Assembly: GCF_903166545.1 (NCBI RefSeq)
Contig: NZ_CAESCH010000003.1
Span: forward strand, 124,001-188,000
Direction: 5' to 3'
From: Metabacillus schmidteae
GTDB taxonomy: Bacteria > Bacillota > Bacilli > Bacillales > Bacillaceae
Length of the DNA stretch: 64,000 bases
Made by a program: the position numbers and the translations under genes. The first letter of the stretch is position 1. Every line of letters begins with the position of its first letter. Below the pieces are notes generated by a model that saw only the letters and a list, made by a program, of their open reading frames with translations, did not search any database and had not been told where the DNA came from. This document shows, one piece after another, positions 1 through 7,640 of the stretch.

Positions 1-81
1 AGGTACCTACAAGAAGAATCTAGGAGGCTAACTCAACCAACCATAACTAAGAAAATGTCAGCTATTAATGCATTTTCTTAA
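1..81 (+). CDS. C-terminal end of an unidentified protein (partial)
   Basis: An open frame enters from the left edge and ends at the TAA at 79-81. It encodes 26 residues ending MSAINAFS. The next gene starts 7 bases later on the same strand, so the two were probably co-transcribed. The fragment is too short to assign. The neighbour is recombinase-like, so a second recombinase is possible, but nothing in these residues proves it. Confidence 0.45.
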   Translation, partial: RYLQEESRRLTQPTITKKMSAINAFS

Positions 82-87
82 TACCTT

Positions 88-681
88 ATGAAGCCTTTAA
101 ACATTAAAGCGAAGAATTTAGAATTTGCCAATAACAAGGAAGTGGATATAGAAGATCGCCCATTGATAATGTTAAGTGAAAACGTTCAGCACCAAATTTA
201 TGAATATGCTCGTAGAACTTGGAAGAAAAGGAGTATTTCAATAGTTTTATTAACTCTTGAAACAGGGATTAAGATATCTGAATTAACCGCGTTGAATAAA
301 TCGAACCTTGAAACTATAAATGGAAATACATATATATACGTATCATCCGGTTTCGGTGTAAAACGAAAGTTGCCAATCTCAGATGAACTTTACCAAATGA
401 ATAGGGCGAGCATAAAACAGAACCCTGAACATCCAGATGCTTTATTCGTATCAAATCATGGTGTAAGAATTGGTATAAGGGCCGTTCATTCAAGTTTGAG
501 AAACTTTGGAATTAGTTCACAAGTATTAAGAGATACCTATATATTTAATTTAATTGAAGAAGATGTTGACACGTATGAAATTGCGCAATTAGCAGGACTT
601 CATATAACAGATGGCTTAATTAAAAAGTTTTATTCAGAATCACTTATACTTCAAGATGAGTTTATCGAAATAGCAAATTAA
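88..681 (+). CDS. Degenerate tyrosine recombinase-like protein
   Basis: The 197-residue protein matches the catalytic half of a tyrosine recombinase. TGIKISELTAL aligns with the usual TGLRISEL box, VLRDTYIFNL with HxLRHTFA, LAGLHI with the LGH box, and FYSES with the nucleophile tyrosine region. The first catalytic Arg is Lys and the H of HxxR is lost, so classical cleavage is doubtful. There is no N-terminal core-binding domain and no clear Shine-Dalgarno before ATG 88. It could be a decayed integrase, a DNA-binding derivative, or one subunit of a multi-recombinase element with the preceding partial frame. The family call rests on motif spacing only. Confidence 0.6.
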   Translation: MKPLNIKAKNLEFANNKEVDIEDRPLIMLSENVQHQIYEYARRTWKKRSISIVLLTLETGIKISELTALNKSNLETINGNTYIYVSSGFGVKRKLPISDELYQMNRASIKQNPEHPDALFVSNHGVRIGIRAVHSSLRNFGISSQVLRDTYIFNLIEEDVDTYEIAQLAGLHITDGLIKKFYSESLILQDEFIEIAN

Positions 682-776
682 AGGTTAATGGTGACAGTAG
701 TTTTCGTAGTTATCACTTCTTATCATTAATTGTATGATTCTAGATTGTCATTTTTTGAAAATTGGGGGCAAGATAA

Positions 777-1658
777 ATGGAATTAATTTTAGATAGCAGA
801 GAAGATAAGAGTTTAGCTCAATTATGCAAGTATTTGAATAGTCCTATTCGAAGAGTAATTTATAGAAACGGTAATGGTTGGTTGGAGCAGGTTCTAAGTT
901 GTATAGGACTTTCTTCTCTTGCAGAAGAATATGGAAATTATTTCGACCCAAAAACTTATTTTAGAGGCTTTACAAATGATAATGATTTTTTCAATCCCGA
1001 ATTGGGAATGATGAAACTCTGCAATAAAATTAAATCTGAGAAAGAGCTTTTAAATGAGTTACTCAATGAAATTTTTAAGAGATTGGATGAAATTGAGGAT
1101 TCTTCTCATTTAAACCAAATTCAGAATTGTCTTGAGTTATTGGGGTATGCTTTGCAGATTAAAAATACGGATATGGGGGACAGCTACTCGCTACAATATT
1201 TCTCTTCGGGTGAGGTTGAAAGACAAAGTGATATGTCTGTTATGAGGCTGGAACTTAATTTAGGCTATGCAGAAGTCCTTAGACATTATAATGAGGGGTT
1301 AGAAACGTATAGTAATGGCAATTTCAAAAGCTGTATAGATAATTGTAGAACAGCATTTGAAAAAATATTCTCGAAAATTGATACTGATAATGGTGATTAT
1401 TTAAGAGGTATTCTGTATGCTACGGATGAAAAAATCATTCATGAGGGTGCGGAGCTTAAAAGTAAAAATAAGATTTTTAAATATTGGTTAGATAAGAACA
1501 AAGGTGCTAATAGATACCGAATGATGGCAACTTTATATAGTGCTATGTCTGGATTGGGGGCACATGGAGAAGATAATCCTTCACAGGAAGATGCGTTAAT
1601 GATCTTGAGAATGACTGAGGATGTATTCTTATGGTTGATACAAAAGAATCGTATCTAG
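777..1658 (+). CDS. HEPN/Abi_C-like protein, possible defence gene
   Basis: The 293-residue soluble protein begins at ATG 777 after a GGGGGCAAG ribosome-binding site. The C-terminal third is helical: YNEGLETYSNGNFKSCIDN, then GLGAHGEDNPSQEDALMILR. This is the layout of HEPN-type C-terminal domains found in abortive-infection proteins (Abi_C-like). The canonical RxxxxH is not clear, so nuclease activity is not shown. The N-terminal half is not recognised. It stands alone between the recombinase-like gene and a repeat-rich intergenic region, a typical accessory position. The defence role is inference from fold resemblance and location. Confidence 0.5.
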   Translation: MELILDSREDKSLAQLCKYLNSPIRRVIYRNGNGWLEQVLSCIGLSSLAEEYGNYFDPKTYFRGFTNDNDFFNPELGMMKLCNKIKSEKELLNELLNEIFKRLDEIEDSSHLNQIQNCLELLGYALQIKNTDMGDSYSLQYFSSGEVERQSDMSVMRLELNLGYAEVLRHYNEGLETYSNGNFKSCIDNCRTAFEKIFSKIDTDNGDYLRGILYATDEKIIHEGAELKSKNKIFKYWLDKNKGANRYRMMATLYSAMSGLGAHGEDNPSQEDALMILRMTEDVFLWLIQKNRI

Positions 1659-1696
1659 TTTACTAGAAGTGTTATGAACATAAAGTTTTGTTTGTT

Positions 1697-1928
1697 GAAA
1701 ACTAAGTTATATCCTGAAATCACTCTTGAACCCTATACCCAAAAATAGATATACGCCGAATTTTAAAAGTAAGTTGTATTCCGATTCATAAGAACATCGA
1801 TTACGCTATTTAAAAGTTAGTTGTACTCTAGGAATAACGGACCGATTAATGGAGTGCCACGAATGCTTTAGATTATAAATTACTTTCAAAGGGAACACCT
1901 TACTTTTAATAGAGTGCAACTTAGTTTC
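1697..1928. repeat. Cluster of five 17-19 bp repeats, three direct and two inverted
   Basis: Related words occur at 1697-1715 (GAAAACTAAGTTATATCCT), 1765-1782 (AAAAGTAAGTTGTATTCC) and 1812-1829 (AAAAGTTAGTTGTACTCT). Inverted copies lie at 1894-1910 and 1911-1928. The shared core is AAAAGTAAGTTGTAYTC. They fill most of the non-coding stretch 1659-2000 between the HEPN-like gene and the DUF3800 operon promoter. A recombinase, transposase or initiator binding array is the natural reading, given the recombinase genes on either side. The protein that binds is unknown. Confidence 0.5.
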
Positions 1929-2007
1929 AATAATACAGAGGGAGGAAACTCCCTAATATTTTTGAAGTTTAACTTTGCGTTAAATAATAATTTAACGAAC
2001 AATTGAA

Positions 2008-2037
2008 TAGACATTCAGAATATATGTTTGCTATAAT
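2008..2037 (+). promoter_or_regulatory. Sigma-A promoter with LexA-like box, DUF3800 operon
   Basis: A -35 TAGACA (2008-2013) and -10 TATAAT (2032-2037) are 18 bp apart. The word AGAATATATGTTTG (2017-2030) lies in the spacer against the -10. It matches the Bacillus LexA consensus CGAACRNRYGTTYG at 12 of 14 positions. Transcription would start near 2044 and include the hairpins at 2058-2180. SOS control is inference and weaker than for the box at 4120. Confidence 0.45.
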
Positions 2038-2057
2038 GGTAATATAGACCAAAATAA

Positions 2058-2180
2058 AACAGGTTAAGTAAAAATACTCAACCTGTTAATAATTTATGTA
2101 TTTAGACGGATTGATTTTCACCGTACCTCGGTACGGGTAATCTTTCAACCCTACGTAGTACTAACCGTATCTCGATACGG
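2058..2180 (+). ncRNA. Structured leader with tandem CTCG-loop hairpins (possible DUF3800 RNA)
   Basis: Three hairpins precede the DUF3800 gene. The first, 2058-2087, pairs AACAGGTT with AACCTGTT and then AGTA with TACT. The second, 2121-2136, is CCGTAC-CTCG-GTACGG. The third, 2165-2180, is CCGTAT-CTCG-ATACGG. Hairpins two and three share the loop and differ by one compensated base pair (C-G against T-A), which implies selection for the fold. RNA motifs named DUF3800-I and higher were described computationally next to DUF3800 genes. I did not match this one to a specific motif. It could instead be a leader or a DNA-level recognition site. Confidence 0.5.
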
Positions 2181-2243
2181 GGCTACAACGTAATATTACT
2201 ATATAATATTTAATAGTTAGCTGTCAATATTGGAGGAACAAAA

Positions 2244-3128
2244 GTGTCTAGTAATCAATTGCAAACAGAAGTAATGAATATATTTTTTGATGAAAGTGGT
2301 CAAGATTCTGATAAGCCTACTACTATGGGGGGGCTTTTGATCCCCCATTCAGTTTACTATACCCAAGAAATGAATGATCTTACTAAGAAATTAGAAGAAA
2401 AGAAATTAAAGCTACACTGGACTGATTATACAGGAGATGCTGTACTAAGAGAAAACATAAAAGCAGCTATTAGTATATTTTCAAAGATTGCTAGATACAC
2501 TCGTATGAATGTCATAAGTTATAATCGTTCCTCTCTTGATTTAAGGTATAAATTATCAGATGATCCAGGTAGTAAAAAACTTAGAAGTCGGGAAAGAAAA
2601 GAAACTATGAACTACGCAACCTTAATGGTATATACTAAAATTCCCGAAAGAATATTCTATGGCTTGCTTCGCAATTATGGCAAGGATGTATACATAAAAG
2701 CTGATATTTATATAGAAAAGGAAGGTAAATATCAAAAATACGACTTAGAGACTCGTCTTAAAGATAATTTAAATACTCAATCTCTTTATCGTGGTGAGCA
2801 GTATTGGGTTAAAGATTGCACAATGCTAATGAAAGGTGAAATGATAGGTATAGAGTTAGTGGATTTAATATTAGGTATTATACGCTTAATTATAAAAAAT
2901 GCCCCTATCCCAAATGGATTAACAGATAAAGAATATCAAGAACAAAATATTAAAGGAAAAGCAAAGAAACATCAACTTGTCATTGAACTCTTAAAGATTA
3001 AATCATTCTATCAATTCCTACAAAATATTAAATATTACGAGTGGGATAGTCATAAGGAACTGTCCGAAATACACTTTAATGACTATTTAGACTTGTTTAT
3101 GGCAAAGAACTTTAGAGAATTTGAGTAA
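2244..3128 (+). CDS. DUF3800 domain protein
   Basis: The 294-residue protein opens with the DUF3800 signature MNIFFDESGQ at residues 11-20, giving the acidic D-E-S motif, followed by GGLLIP. Further acidic positions include the E-L-V-D near residue 205. DUF3800 is proposed to have an RNase H-like fold and is frequent in mobile elements. Its biochemical function is not established. The GTG start at 2244 is chosen because GGAGG at 2231-2235 is correctly spaced. The internal ATG ten codons later has no ribosome-binding site. It heads a three-gene run with 3150 and 3480, and the hairpin leader lies directly upstream. Confidence 0.75.
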   Translation: MSSNQLQTEVMNIFFDESGQDSDKPTTMGGLLIPHSVYYTQEMNDLTKKLEEKKLKLHWTDYTGDAVLRENIKAAISIFSKIARYTRMNVISYNRSSLDLRYKLSDDPGSKKLRSRERKETMNYATLMVYTKIPERIFYGLLRNYGKDVYIKADIYIEKEGKYQKYDLETRLKDNLNTQSLYRGEQYWVKDCTMLMKGEMIGIELVDLILGIIRLIIKNAPIPNGLTDKEYQEQNIKGKAKKHQLVIELLKIKSFYQFLQNIKYYEWDSHKELSEIHFNDYLDLFMAKNFREFE

Positions 3129-3149
3129 TCAATATAAGGAAGTGATTTT

Positions 3150-3452
3150 TTGAATCAGATATCTTTTGATGAATTATTTATCCAAGAAAAAACATCTTCA
3201 CCAAAACCTTCTGCCCCTTCTCAATTAGAACGTGATATTCAGGTCATATTGGAGCATGGAGAAACAAGTGCATTAAATATATGTGAAAAACTTATTGCAA
3301 TAAATTCAATTTCCTCTGATCGTTATTTAACTGAGAAGCCAAAAGATTATTACAAAGTCTGTTGTATATTAGATAGTTTACACAACGAGGGCAAACTAAG
3401 ATTTATCGAGGATAAGGATAAAACAGATAGAATATATGAACTAATCCTATAA
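3150..3452 (+). CDS. Small hypothetical protein, possible winged helix
   Basis: This 100-residue protein starts with TTG 3150, six bases after AAGGAAGTGA. The first 25 residues are polar and proline-rich. The rest (ERDIQVILEHGETSALNICE and following) has the helix-helix-helix-strand rhythm of a winged helix, with YKVCCILDSLHNEGKLRFIE as the recognition region. It lies 21 bp after the DUF3800 gene and 27 bp before the next gene, so it belongs to the same transcript. No family is recognised. A DNA-binding role is inference. Confidence 0.6.
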   Translation: MNQISFDELFIQEKTSSPKPSAPSQLERDIQVILEHGETSALNICEKLIAINSISSDRYLTEKPKDYYKVCCILDSLHNEGKLRFIEDKDKTDRIYELIL

Positions 3453-3479
3453 CCTACTAAATAAGGAGGAACTTTATTT

Positions 3480-4103
3480 ATGAACTGTTTTGGCAAAGAA
3501 AGAAGAAAAGAAATAGTTAGTAAATATAATATAGAACCTATTGCCTATTTAAAATTACTTAATGATGAATTAGAGAGTTGCACAGGTAAAAAAATAACAG
3601 AAGCTTATTATACATTCTATTACCAGCATAAAGTAAATAATAATGATAAAGGTACTTTTATCAGTGGTAAAACTTCGGGAAAACACTTTTTAGAATTAAT
3701 TAATCATACAGGACTTTCTTTATTTAATCCGTTACAAGAAATAGCTACTACAAATGGTCCAGAATCTGCAGGTACGTCTTCCGGTGAGACAAGTAAAGTT
3801 AAATGGGATCCTATGGCTCTAGAGTTGTTTAATGCAATAAATATCTTAATTTTTTATTGGGGTAATAGACCATTAACCAATTTTCTTGCTGAATTTTTAA
3901 TAGATATAAGGAAATATCCATATGCACAGCCTTACGATAAAAGAATTAAGGCAGTAAATACAGTAATTAGTCGGCAAAACCATAATACTATCCAAGGGAT
4001 GCTCTCTGAATTAAGAAACACTAATCCCTCAATTAAAGAATTTTCTTTTGACACACTACACAAATACCTATTAAGCAAAGATCTTGACTCTTATTTTAAG
4101 TAA
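3480..4103 (+). CDS. Hypothetical protein, third gene of DUF3800 operon
   Basis: The 207-residue soluble protein starts at ATG 3480 after AAGGAGGAAC. A central Ser/Thr/Gly-rich linker (about residues 90-108, AGTSSGETSK) separates two mostly helical halves. The C-terminal half is aromatic (NILIFYWGNRPLTNFLAEFL). No catalytic motif or membrane segment is visible and I recognise no family. Tight spacing with the DUF3800 gene and the small protein suggests one three-gene module, perhaps a defence or mobile-element cassette. Confidence 0.6.
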   Translation: MNCFGKERRKEIVSKYNIEPIAYLKLLNDELESCTGKKITEAYYTFYYQHKVNNNDKGTFISGKTSGKHFLELINHTGLSLFNPLQEIATTNGPESAGTSSGETSKVKWDPMALELFNAINILIFYWGNRPLTNFLAEFLIDIRKYPYAQPYDKRIKAVNTVISRQNHNTIQGMLSELRNTNPSIKEFSFDTLHKYLLSKDLDSYFK

Positions 4104-4119
4104 TTTCACAAAATGAATA

Positions 4120-4133
4120 AGAACAAATGTTCG
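4120..4133. promoter_or_regulatory. LexA (SOS) box upstream of recombinase
   Basis: AGAACAAATGTTCG matches the Bacillus LexA/DinR consensus CGAACRNRYGTTYG at 13 of 14 positions. It lies 53 bp before the start of the XerS-like recombinase gene. The sequence supports DNA-damage induction of that recombinase. Binding is not shown. Confidence 0.65.
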
Positions 4134-4185
4134 TTAAAATTTTCTTTAACGCGATTTTCGACAAAATTCTACAGAGGTGAATATT

Positions 4186-5313
4186 TTGGCTTCTCAATCT
4201 TTAGAACATCAAAAACATGAAAAACGGTTAAATACTCACCTAAAAGAATTTCCCGATTATGTTAGAGAATATATCCAGGCACAGAAGAGAAAAAATCGTT
4301 CCCCCTCTACCCTACTTGGATATATTCATGACTTCAAAAAGTTTTTCATATACCTTCAAGAAGAAGGTATTACTGATAAAAAAAATATAAAAGACATTCC
4401 GTATACAGTGTTAGAACACCTTCGTAAAGATGAGGTAGAATTTTATGTTGATTTTCTTCATGAAGAACAAATTGAGGTTCGTAAAGGTGTATTTAAGAAG
4501 AGATCAAGGGCTTCAATCAACCGCAATATATCGGCTCTTACCTCCCTTTTCACATTCCTAACAACTCAAACAGAAAATCAAGAAGGTGAATGCTACTTTT
4601 ATCGTAATGTCATGAGCAAAATTCCGCTTTTAGGAAGATCAGAAACTGCAAATAGACGGTCAGCTGCAATTAGCTCTAAGATTTTACATAATCATTCTAT
4701 TACTGACTTTCTGGACTATGTAAAATTTGAATACTTAACTGAAATAGATGGAAAGCAAAAAGAACGGTTCAAGAAAAATAGAGAAAGAGACATTGCTATC
4801 CTCTCCCTATTTTTAGGAACTGGATTACGAGTCAGTGAATTAGCAAGCTTAACACTAGATTCGATTAATTATAATGAATTTCAGCTTGATGTTGTTAGAA
4901 AAGGCGGTAAAGAAGATACAATCGAAATTCTACCTGAATCGTTGGAGGATTTAAAAGATTACCTCAGCATTAGAAACAGTCGTTACAAAGCAACAGATAG
5001 AGATTTCTATATATTTGTTACCAATTATCAAGGTGCTGTAAAGCCAATGTCAGTAAGAACTATCCAAAACCTAGTAGAACGATATACCAAAGCTTTCAAC
5101 AAAGGACAACGCTCTCTGAGCCCTCATAAGTTGCGTCACTCTTTCGCTGGTGAACATTTAAAGAATAGTGGAGGTAACATCGTTTTACTTCGTGATCAAT
5201 TAGGGCATAATTCCATTGAAACAACTTCCCTATACACCAACTTAGACCGTAAAGAACATAAAAAAGTGATGAAGAATATAAGTGATTCTAGAATACAAAA
5301 AGAAAATAAATAA
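4186..5313 (+). CDS. XerS-like tyrosine recombinase
   Basis: The 375-residue site-specific recombinase has an N-terminal SAM-like core-binding domain (about residues 15-130) and a C-terminal catalytic domain. All catalytic residues are visible: Arg in TGLRVSELASL, Lys in VRKGGK, H-x-x-R in SPHKLRHSF, His in QLGHNS, and Tyr in TTSLYTNL. The basic N-terminal extension and layout resemble XerS, the single-recombinase dimer-resolution system of streptococci and relatives. Start: TTG 4186 is preferred because AGAGGTGA is 6 bp upstream, while the GTG at 4177 lies inside that ribosome-binding site. Likely roles are plasmid dimer resolution or element integration. The LexA-type box upstream suggests SOS induction. 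Confidence 0.85.
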   Translation: MASQSLEHQKHEKRLNTHLKEFPDYVREYIQAQKRKNRSPSTLLGYIHDFKKFFIYLQEEGITDKKNIKDIPYTVLEHLRKDEVEFYVDFLHEEQIEVRKGVFKKRSRASINRNISALTSLFTFLTTQTENQEGECYFYRNVMSKIPLLGRSETANRRSAAISSKILHNHSITDFLDYVKFEYLTEIDGKQKERFKKNRERDIAILSLFLGTGLRVSELASLTLDSINYNEFQLDVVRKGGKEDTIEILPESLEDLKDYLSIRNSRYKATDRDFYIFVTNYQGAVKPMSVRTIQNLVERYTKAFNKGQRSLSPHKLRHSFAGEHLKNSGGNIVLLRDQLGHNSIETTSLYTNLDRKEHKKVMKNISDSRIQKENK

Positions 5314-5319
5314 AATAAG

Positions 5320-5357
5320 AGCGTACACCGTCAAAGAAGGATGTACGCTTTTATATT
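5320..5357. terminator. Bidirectional terminator
   Basis: AGCGTACA (5320-5327) pairs with TGTACGCT (5342-5349) and is followed by a T-rich run. It sits between the convergent recombinase gene and the minus-strand gene ending at 5372, and can serve both. Confidence 0.8.
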
Positions 5358-5371
5358 TCTTTATATTTACT

Positions 5372-5944
5372 TCATTTTAGCTCCATTGGCCATATTGTTT
5401 GTTCAACTTTATTTTTAAGATTATTCTGTTCTTCCTTACTTAATTTAGAATATAATTCTTTCAAAGCAGTACGCTGAGTTAGGATCACCTCAATTAGATC
5501 CCCTTTAGAAAATTTTCTTAACCCTGCCTCAGTTGTTAACCACTCTTTATCGTATCCAATAATCTCTAATAACAGATTATAAACCTTATTATATTCTTTC
5601 TCTTTATATTGGACCTGTTTTAATGCTTCATTGTATCCTCTTTTAAATTCACTAGTATGAATCACATTATTAACTGTCTTTGCTGAAGGTGGAATTGTTT
5701 CCTCATATTGTGAAATAAGTGTATTAATTTCACTCAATAGAATCATTAAATGTACTTTTGATCTTGATCTAGTACTCCCATTTCTTTCAACATCACTTTC
5801 AATATGGCTCTTAATCGTTAAATTAATATCTGCTAGAATTGACATAAAATCTAACTTTTGAGAATCAGCACTAGCATCACTTCCGTAATCAATTGCTTTT
5901 TGCACAATCCTATTTTCGCTAATGTCATTTCTAATTTTAATCAC
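5372..5944 (-). CDS. Hypothetical helical protein
   Basis: The 190-residue protein is soluble, charged and predicted mainly helical. Examples are SRSKVHLMILLSEINTLISQ and the C-terminal DLIEVILTQRTALKELYSK. No family is recognised. It begins with GTG 5944, where AGAGGTGA overlaps the start, so an alternative start a few codons later cannot be excluded. It is the last of three closely spaced minus-strand genes (6383, 5955, 5372) with gaps of 10-30 bp and probably a shared transcript. A structural or regulatory plasmid function is all that can be guessed. Confidence 0.6.
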   Translation of the reverse strand: MIKIRNDISENRIVQKAIDYGSDASADSQKLDFMSILADINLTIKSHIESDVERNGSTRSRSKVHLMILLSEINTLISQYEETIPPSAKTVNNVIHTSEFKRGYNEALKQVQYKEKEYNKVYNLLLEIIGYDKEWLTTEAGLRKFSKGDLIEVILTQRTALKELYSKLSKEEQNNLKNKVEQTIWPMELK

Positions 5945-5954
5945 CTCTTAACTA

Positions 5955-6353
5955 TTAATTCTTTTTTATTCGATCAATGGGAATATCGGATGTAAATAAA
6001 TAGATATTTAACAATTTATTTTTATAATTATTTAAAGCAGCTTCCCAAAAATAAAATTCACTTTTATAACCTCTAACAAAATATTCAAAATACCAGAAAA
6101 TATCATTTTCCTTTTCTGTTGGAAAAACTACTTTTATGTTAAGTTCCTTCATTATTTGTTTGACCATTTTAATATCTCTTAGAACTTTCTTTATAGTTGC
6201 GTCTAATAATGATATGTAGGGTTCATTGATTTTTACAGGTATACGTTTAAATGTAAGTGAGTCAAATTCAAGATCATCTAAAATTAACGTTAGATATATA
6301 TATACGGAAGCTATGTTCTTATCATAAGTTGTAATAGGTTCTTTAATATCCAT
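5955..6353 (-). CDS. Hypothetical protein
   Basis: The 132-residue protein starts at ATG 6353, spaced correctly from GGGGTG. A GTG five codons upstream is possible but lies in the ribosome-binding site. It is rich in aromatic residues (DIFWYFEYFVRGYKSEFYFW) with no signal peptide and no clear membrane span. No domain is recognised. It lies between the HTH gene and the helical protein in the same run. Its function is unknown. Confidence 0.55.
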   Translation of the reverse strand: MDIKEPITTYDKNIASVYIYLTLILDDLEFDSLTFKRIPVKINEPYISLLDATIKKVLRDIKMVKQIMKELNIKVVFPTEKENDIFWYFEYFVRGYKSEFYFWEAALNNYKNKLLNIYLFTSDIPIDRIKKN

Positions 6354-6382
6354 CCACCAACACCCCACAATATTAAGCGTAA

Positions 6383-7111
6383 TTATGATTGATTTTTTTC
6401 TACAAGCTTAATTACATCTTGAATAAACACCTCTTTAGTTATTCCAAGCGGTATAACAGTGAACAGATTCAGTTGAAATTCTTTTAATTGATAACGCACC
6501 AGGTTATTTATTTTAATTTTTGGAATACCGTACTTAAAACAAAATCTATGTATATCAATGTCATACCTAAATACAATAGGAGCAGCTGCACCGTTAAACA
6601 AGTCTTTACTAGAAACTAAATCATTGTGAAATTCATTTATTAAGGTCATATCTTCTTCTACATTAGAATAATTTAACCCTTGTTTGTTATCCAATACTTT
6701 ACTCACTATTAAAGATATTTCTTTGTTGTCTAAGTTGATTAATTTTTCTCTAATAAAACTAGGAAAGTCCTCGAAAAGTACACGTTGATTTTTTTTAATA
6801 CAAAATGAATTTTCTACTATATATCGATTATAATCTTCCTTGGATATAAGTAACCTCTTTTTAAAATAATCTAAGAACTCTTCGCGATCACCGAAAAATT
6901 TAAAACAAGCTTGTTTCGCGTATGTCGTAAGGACCACATGTGATACTTCTGGAACTATCTTAGTTCGTGCGTAATCATAAGTAACAGCTAGATGGTTTGC
7001 TATATCTTGTATGGTTAATGTATATCCTTCCTCTATGTATTCCACGACCTGTTGAGCGAGAGCCACAGTAGGAACCCCTTTATGCACAAGCATGATCCTA
7101 TAGCCTGACAC
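6383..7111 (-). CDS. HTH-containing hypothetical regulator
   Basis: The 242-residue protein starts at GTG 7111 with GAGGGGG upstream. Residues about 25-60 (EEGYTLTIQDIANHLAVTYD) read as a helix-turn-helix. The remaining 180 residues match nothing I know. It is first in a three-gene minus-strand run. A perfect 16-bp palindrome lies 22 bp before its start, the expected place for an autoregulatory operator. A DNA-binding role is inference from the HTH and the operator-like site. Confidence 0.6.
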   Translation of the reverse strand: MSGYRIMLVHKGVPTVALAQQVVEYIEEGYTLTIQDIANHLAVTYDYARTKIVPEVSHVVLTTYAKQACFKFFGDREEFLDYFKKRLLISKEDYNRYIVENSFCIKKNQRVLFEDFPSFIREKLINLDNKEISLIVSKVLDNKQGLNYSNVEEDMTLINEFHNDLVSSKDLFNGAAAPIVFRYDIDIHRFCFKYGIPKIKINNLVRYQLKEFQLNLFTVIPLGITKEVFIQDVIKLVEKNQS

Positions 7112-7132
7112 ACAAACACCCCCTCATCTATA

Positions 7133-7148
7133 TTAGTAATATTACTAA
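7133..7148. promoter_or_regulatory. Perfect 16-bp palindrome, candidate operator
   Basis: TTAGTAATATTACTAA is a perfect palindrome immediately upstream of the HTH gene. Its position in the presumed promoter suggests it binds that gene's product or another dimeric regulator. Confidence 0.5.
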
Positions 7149-7165
7149 CATATAATTGTTTAAAA

Positions 7166-7192
7166 AAGAAAAAGAGAATATCCCCTCTTTCT
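7166..7192 (-). terminator. Terminator of gene 7201-7530
   Basis: On the minus strand AAAGAG pairs with CTCTTT across an 8-base loop and runs into TTCTTTTTT, just after the stop at 7201. Confidence 0.65.
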
Positions 7193-7200
7193 CTTCATTC

Positions 7201-7530
7201 TTATAGAATTGATAATTTTTTTAACAAAACTTCATACTCTTCACAAGCATCTTCTAGCACTTCCCAATACCTTTGTTCATCAAGACTTGTTAAAAAGTTA
7301 TACTTGTTAATGGACTGATTTATTAGGTCTCTATGATCATCTGTAGTATTCTGTTTAACGTAATGCGGAGTCAAACTAGCACAGAAAGCTGCAAATGCAC
7401 ACCTATTTGTTAGACCATCAGCTTCTATTAACCCACTCAAATGATTTGTATTTGAATCCTTGCTTTCAGGTAGATTCAAGCTTATTTTAACCAAGCGTTC
7501 TATTCTTAAGCATAAATCCATATGATTCAT
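7201..7530 (-). CDS. Hypothetical small protein
   Basis: The 109-residue soluble acidic protein starts at ATG 7530, six bases after GTGGGG. A GTG four codons earlier is less likely. The C-terminus is helical (WEVLEDACEEYEVLLKKLS). It has its own terminator and about 110 bp before the GGDEF-EAL gene, so it is probably monocistronic or at the end of that transcript. No family is recognised. Confidence 0.5.
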   Translation of the reverse strand: MNHMDLCLRIERLVKISLNLPESKDSNTNHLSGLIEADGLTNRCAFAAFCASLTPHYVKQNTTDDHRDLINQSINKYNFLTSLDEQRYWEVLEDACEEYEVLLKKLSIL

Positions 7531-7640
7531 TAATAACCCCACTTATTTAAGATATTATTTATAGATTAATGCTATATAAACACATATATTTTCTCAAGTC
7601 AAAGGTTCATGTTTAATTTCACCCTTCCTTTTACTTAAAG

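Noticed and set aside
1996..2009. CGAACAATTGAATA as a LexA box
   Set aside because: The second half-site (GAATA) does not match GTTYG. Only the word at 2017-2030 comes close.
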